This document shows positions 6,874 to 9,790 of a DNA stretch of 9,790 nucleotides, piece after piece. Each line of letters starts with the position of its first letter. Position 1 is the first letter of the stretch. Source of the DNA: Deltaproteobacteria bacterium (GTDB lineage: Bacteria > Desulfobacterota > JADFXK01). The stretch covers positions 1-9,790 of the forward strand of contig JADFYC010000117.1 of assembly GCA_015233295.1 (NCBI GenBank), given 5' to 3'. The notes under the pieces were generated by a model, which saw nothing but the letters and a program-made list of their open reading frames with translations, was not told where the DNA came from and ran no database searches. Made by a program: the position numbers and the translations under genes.

Positions 6874-8531
6874 AAGAATCTGCCGATTATATCCCGGTGT
6901 CTTATCTTAACGCCTATGTCTACTGCCCGCGGCGGTTTTACCTGGAGCGTGTCTTGGGCATGTTTGAGGACAATGCCCATACTATCGAAGGGCGAAGCCG
7001 CCACCGGGTAGTGGACATGCGGGGTCAGGAGGCGCGTCCCGTCAAAAAGGAGGAGGTGATCCACCGGCGGTCGGTATCTTTTTCCTCCGAACGGCTGGGC
7101 ATTATCGGGAAATTGGACCTGGTGGAAGAAAAGGAAGGGGCTCCGGGATATCCGGTGGAGTACAAGAAGGCCAAGAAGCCGGCCAACCGCGACCCCTGGT
7201 TGAATGATCAAATTCAGCTTTGCGCCCAGGCTCTTTTGATGCGGGATAATGGGCTGACGCTGCCCGAGCGGGCCTACATTTATTACATCGGCTCCCGGGC
7301 GCGGGTAGAGGTGCCCCTGACCCCGGATTTGGTCGCCGAAACGGAGCGAGTGATCGAGGCTTGCCGGCAGGTCGCCGCGACTGAAGCCCCGCCGCCGCTA
7401 ACCGAAAACCGGAATAAATGCTTTGGTTGCTCTCTAAACGCCATCTGCCTGCCCGAGGAAGAGGAAGTCCTGGCCGGGAAGAAGAGCAACGCCAAAGAGA
7501 TTCTGCCCTCCGCCCTGGACGCGGATGTGTTGTATGTGGATACTATCGGGGCGTATCTTAGCCTATCCCAGGACTGCATTAAGATCACCGCTCCCGGCGG
7601 CCTAGAGATCGGGTCGGCCTCCCTCGAAAAGCTACGTGAAGTCGTCTTGTGCGGACCCGTTCAGGCGACCACCCAGGTCCTCCATTCATGCTTGAAACGA
7701 CATGTACCGATCCATTATATGAGTCAGCATGGTCGTTACCTGGGTCAATGCACTTCATGGCTCCATCATCACGGACTGCTCCGGGAAGCGCAATGGCGGA
7801 TCCACTTCGATCCCGTTCGGGCGCTGGAACTGGCCAGGATAATTGTGGTGTCCAAAGCGACTAATATGCGAACCCTGATGATGCGATATCTTAAGGAAGA
7901 CCGGAATGAGGGTGATCCCATCCAGTTCGAGCGGATCAAAGACCTGAAGAAGAAAGCGCAGACTGCAGATAACCTGGACACTCTCAGGGGTTATGAGGGC
8001 GCGGCAACGAGGGTCTATTTTGGCCAATTTGCCCGATACATCAAACCGGAGAGAAGATCATTCTTTCCGTTCGATGAGCGCAATCGCCGGCCGCCTCGAG
8101 ATCCGGTCAACGCCATGCTCAGCTTCGGTTATAGTCTCCTGGCCAAGGATTGCCAGGGAGCCGGGGGGCGAGTCGGGTTCGATCCCTATTGCGGTTTCTA
8201 TCACACCATGAAATACGGCCGGCCATCCCTGGCCCTGGATATAATGGAGTTCTTCCGGCAACCAATTGTGGACTCGATGGTATTAAGCGCGATCAACAAC
8301 GGCGTCTTCAAGGAAAACGATTTCTTGCAGTATCAGAATACCTGCTATCTCAATGAAAAAGGGAGAAAGAAATTTTTGGCTCAGTACGAAATGCGCAAGA
8401 AAGATCTGGTCACCCATCCCAGGTTCCATTATCGTTTGAGTTATGAGCGGACCATCGAGTTGCAGTTCCGGCTCCTGGGCAAATTTCTGCTTGGTCAACT
8501 TCCCGAGTATGAGGGCTTTCATATCCGATGA
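6870..8531 (+). CDS. cas4-cas1: Cas4-Cas1 fusion: prespacer exonuclease and spacer integrase
   Basis: A 553-aa two-domain adaptation protein. Residues 1-about 200 are Cas4, a RecB-like nuclease with an Fe-S cluster. C19 (YCPRRFYLE), C184, C187 and C193 (CFGCSLNAIC) are the four cluster cysteines. H45, D83 (GKLDLVE), E97/K99 (EYKK) and Q116 are the nuclease residues. Residues about 215-553 are Cas1, with E376 (GYEGAATRVYF), H445 (CGFYH) and D457 (GRPSLALDIMEFFR) as the metal-binding triad. The linker (194-214) is acidic then lysine-rich and contains no in-frame start codon with a ribosome site, so the two domains appear truly fused. All catalytic residues are intact in both. Cas4 trims prespacers and enforces PAM choice and orientation; Cas1 with Cas2 integrates them at the leader-repeat junction. 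It overlaps cas6 by 4 bp (ATGA; GAGG at 6862) and cas2 by 4 bp. Such fusions are best known from subtype I-G (formerly I-U). Confidence 0.95.
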   Translation: MKESADYIPVSYLNAYVYCPRRFYLERVLGMFEDNAHTIEGRSRHRVVDMRGQEARPVKKEEVIHRRSVSFSSERLGIIGKLDLVEEKEGAPGYPVEYKKAKKPANRDPWLNDQIQLCAQALLMRDNGLTLPERAYIYYIGSRARVEVPLTPDLVAETERVIEACRQVAATEAPPPLTENRNKCFGCSLNAICLPEEEEVLAGKKSNAKEILPSALDADVLYVDTIGAYLSLSQDCIKITAPGGLEIGSASLEKLREVVLCGPVQATTQVLHSCLKRHVPIHYMSQHGRYLGQCTSWLHHHGLLREAQWRIHFDPVRALELARIIVVSKATNMRTLMMRYLKEDRNEGDPIQFERIKDLKKKAQTADNLDTLRGYEGAATRVYFGQFARYIKPERRSFFPFDERNRRPPRDPVNAMLSFGYSLLAKDCQGAGGRVGFDPYCGFYHTMKYGRPSLALDIMEFFRQPIVDSMVLSAINNGVFKENDFLQYQNTCYLNEKGRKKFLAQYEMRKKDLVTHPRFHYRLSYERTIELQFRLLGKFLLGQLPEYEGFHIR

Positions 8532-8809
8532 AACGAAACTATTTGGTGGGATACGATATCTCCGATGACAGAAGGTTAGCCAAAGTGGCCAAGACCATGA
8601 AAGGTTTTGGTTACCGGCTCCAATACAGCTTTTTCCATTGCTGTTTATCCGACCAGCAAAAAAACCGGATGAAGGAGGCGCTCAAGAAGATAATACTTGA
8701 CGAAGAAGACCAAGTCATTATACTCCCAGTAACTGAAAAACAACTAACGGAGCTTGAATTCATCGGAGTCAAGACCCAAATTGCGCTGGAAGGTGTGATT
8801 ATCGTCTAA
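8528..8809 (+). CDS. cas2: CRISPR adaptation protein Cas2
   Basis: A 93-aa ferredoxin-fold protein that dimerises and bridges two Cas1 dimers during spacer integration. The N-terminal strand NYLVGYDISDD carries D10, the conserved aspartate. It is followed by a helix (RRLAKVAKTMKGFGYRLQYSFF) and the strand with paired cysteines (C38, C39). The C-terminal strands include DQVIILPVTEKQ and end in VIIV. Size and layout are typical, with no fused domain. The ATGA overlap with the Cas4-Cas1 stop, and only a distant GAGGG (8511-8515), suggest translation by coupling. It is the last gene before the leader and array. Confidence 0.96.
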   Translation: MKRNYLVGYDISDDRRLAKVAKTMKGFGYRLQYSFFHCCLSDQQKNRMKEALKKIILDEEDQVIILPVTEKQLTELEFIGVKTQIALEGVIIV

Positions 8810-9000
8810 TCCACGAGAGGTGCTGGAGAGTAAAAATCATGGCCGCCGCCCGCAAAATAAATATATATTATAAATCAAAGAGTTACCGCTCAGCATGGGG
8901 CGTCGCCATGTCTGCAACGTCTCCTAACTCATTATCGGCCAAACCCCTCTCGCAATCACTATCACAACCGATTGATTTGCCTGGCTCCATGGGACCAGGG
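8810..9000 (+). promoter_or_regulatory. CRISPR leader
   Basis: The 191 bp between the cas2 stop and the first repeat carries no convincing gene. It has an AT-rich core (8853-8879), the likeliest place for a -10-type promoter element of the array, although no clear -35 box is seen. Downstream are a short inverted repeat, CATGG...CCATG (8894-8898 and 8906-8910), and an imperfect palindrome next to the first repeat. A 64-codon frame starting at 8839 runs into repeat 1 and is not credible as a gene. No intrinsic terminator for the cas operon is visible here, so read-through into the array is possible. Position and orientation identify this as the leader. The fine structure is inference. Confidence 0.8.
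8981..8998. promoter_or_regulatory. Imperfect palindrome at the leader-repeat junction
   Basis: The 18 bp beginning CTGG and ending CCAG, centred on CCATGG, pair in seven Watson-Crick positions out of nine, plus one G-T, with one mismatch. The block ends 2 bp before the first repeat. Sequence immediately upstream of repeat 1 often guides Cas1-Cas2 to the integration site, so this may be a leader-anchoring element. Function is inferred from position only. Confidence 0.35.
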
Positions 9001-9790
9001 CTCCCAAAACCCCAATTCCCTGTAAGGGATTGAAACGAGTAAATTTTGCCATGGATAAAATGTCGATTTCAAAACTCCCAAAACCCCAATTCCCTGTAAG
9101 GGATTGAAACAGAAGTTGATGGTGTTTCTTCTTGCGGCATCTGGTCGCTCCCAAAACCCCAATTCCCTGTAAGGGATTGAAACAGCATCCCCCCGGATAA
9201 AAGTTGGGCTGTTTGTGCACTCCCAAAACCCCAATTCCCTGTAAGGGATTGAAACAACGTCACCACGAATTCGAGATTTTCCACCGTATGAGCTCCCAAA
9301 ACCCCAATTCCCTGTAAGGGATTGAAACTTGTATTTGCGCTCGAGCGCGTCACGACGTTTATAAACTCCCAAAACCCCAATTCCCTGTAAGGGATTGAAA
9401 CGCGGGAATGTAATTATGGGAAAAGCTAAGGTAATTAAACTCCCAAAACCCCAATTCCCTGTAAGGGATTGAAACGACGACACTACAATGCTGTGTTTCT
9501 GGTATGGCCCGGCTCCCAAAACCCCAATTCCCTGTAAGGGATTGAAACTTATGTTTACTCTTACTCCTTACCTATAAAGCCTTCCTCCCAAAACCCCAAT
9601 TCCCTGTAAGGGATTGAAACCCCTTGAAGATGTTAAGGCAGCATTTTTTAATCAAAGCCTCCCAAAACCCCAATTCCCTGTAAGGGATTGAAACGCACTG
9701 ACTTTATTTGAGCCGGCCTTGAGGTTGCGGCTCCCAAAACCCCAATTCCCTGTAAGGGATTGAAACTTAATTTACGGCCACATAGTTTCT
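9001..9790 (+). CRISPR. CRISPR array, 11 identical 36-bp repeats, continues past window
   Basis: Repeats start at 9001, 9075, 9148, 9220, 9293, 9366, 9440, 9513, 9585, 9659 and 9731. Each is 36 bp with no differences seen, beginning CTCCCAAAACCCC and ending AGGGATTGAAAC. The ten complete spacers are 38, 37, 36, 37, 37, 38, 37, 36, 38 and 36 bp and all differ. The eleventh is cut at 24 bp by the window edge. Within each repeat TCCCT-GTA-AGGGA forms a 5-bp stem with a 3-nt loop just before the 3' TTGAAAC, so Cas6 cleavage at the stem base would leave an 8-nt ATTGAAAC handle. The 3' GAAAC end, the leader position and the cas operon all agree on + strand transcription. Perfect repeat identity suits the leader-proximal part of an active array. 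The degenerate terminal repeat is not in view. Confidence 0.98.
9014..9036 (+). repeat. Repeat hairpin and predicted Cas6 cleavage site (first repeat shown)
   Basis: In the 3' two-thirds of the repeat, TCCCT (9017-9021) pairs with AGGGA (9025-9029) around a GTA loop (9022-9024). Cutting 8 nt from the repeat end, between 9028 and 9029, would place the scissile bond at the stem base, as usual for Cas6. The stem is short, so Cas6 may need to stabilise it. The same structure recurs in all eleven copies. Confidence 0.6.

Noticed and set aside
8839..9033. 64-codon + strand frame in the leader starting MAAARKINIYY
   Set aside because: It runs into the first repeat, has only a weakly spaced GGAG, and occupies the leader position. 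It is better explained as non-coding.
8924..9519. Long minus-strand open frames across the array, encoding repeated IPYRELGFWE and NPLQGIGVLG peptides
   Set aside because: They are translations of the CRISPR repeat. The 36-bp unit is divisible by three and lacks stops on the minus strand; there is no ribosome site or family resemblance.

Overview
The window holds a single co-directional (+ strand) type I CRISPR-Cas locus of bacterial style. It has ATG starts with Shine-Dalgarno sequences, tightly packed or overlapping genes, mixed GC content and no introns. I cannot name the organism from sequence alone. No housekeeping gene is present to place it, so any guess such as an anaerobic Desulfobacterota-like bacterium would be weak.

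Layout: positions 1-1710 carry a large effector subunit, open to the left edge of the window and best matched to Cas10d/Csc3. Inside its 3' end a strong Shine-Dalgarno and in-frame ATG at 1213 could give a separate small subunit (Cas11d). Then come a Cas7/Csc2-like backbone subunit with a cysteine cluster (1734-2696), a Cas5-type subunit (2719-3552), a stand-alone HD nuclease Cas3'' (3536-4249), a helicase Cas3' (4239-6083), the crRNA endonuclease Cas6 (6085-6873), a Cas4-Cas1 fusion (6870-8531) and Cas2 (8528-8809). A leader of about 190 bp (8810-9000) separates cas2 from a CRISPR array of eleven identical 36-bp repeats (from 9001), which runs off the right edge.

How the parts should work together: Cas6 cuts the array transcript inside each repeat. 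Cas7, Cas5, the large subunit and the internally translated small subunit assemble on the crRNA as a Cascade-like complex. Target binding recruits the Cas3' helicase and Cas3'' HD nuclease, which unwind and degrade DNA. Cas4-Cas1 with Cas2 trims and inserts new spacers at the leader end.

The effector set points most closely to subtype I-D, but the locus departs from the usual I-D plan in three visible ways. The HD nuclease is a separate gene beside the helicase, no HD is visible in the large subunit, and Cas4 is fused to Cas1. It may be an uncharacterised I-D-related variant. Subtype assignment is inference; the identities of Cas1, Cas2, Cas3', Cas4, Cas6 and the array are secure.
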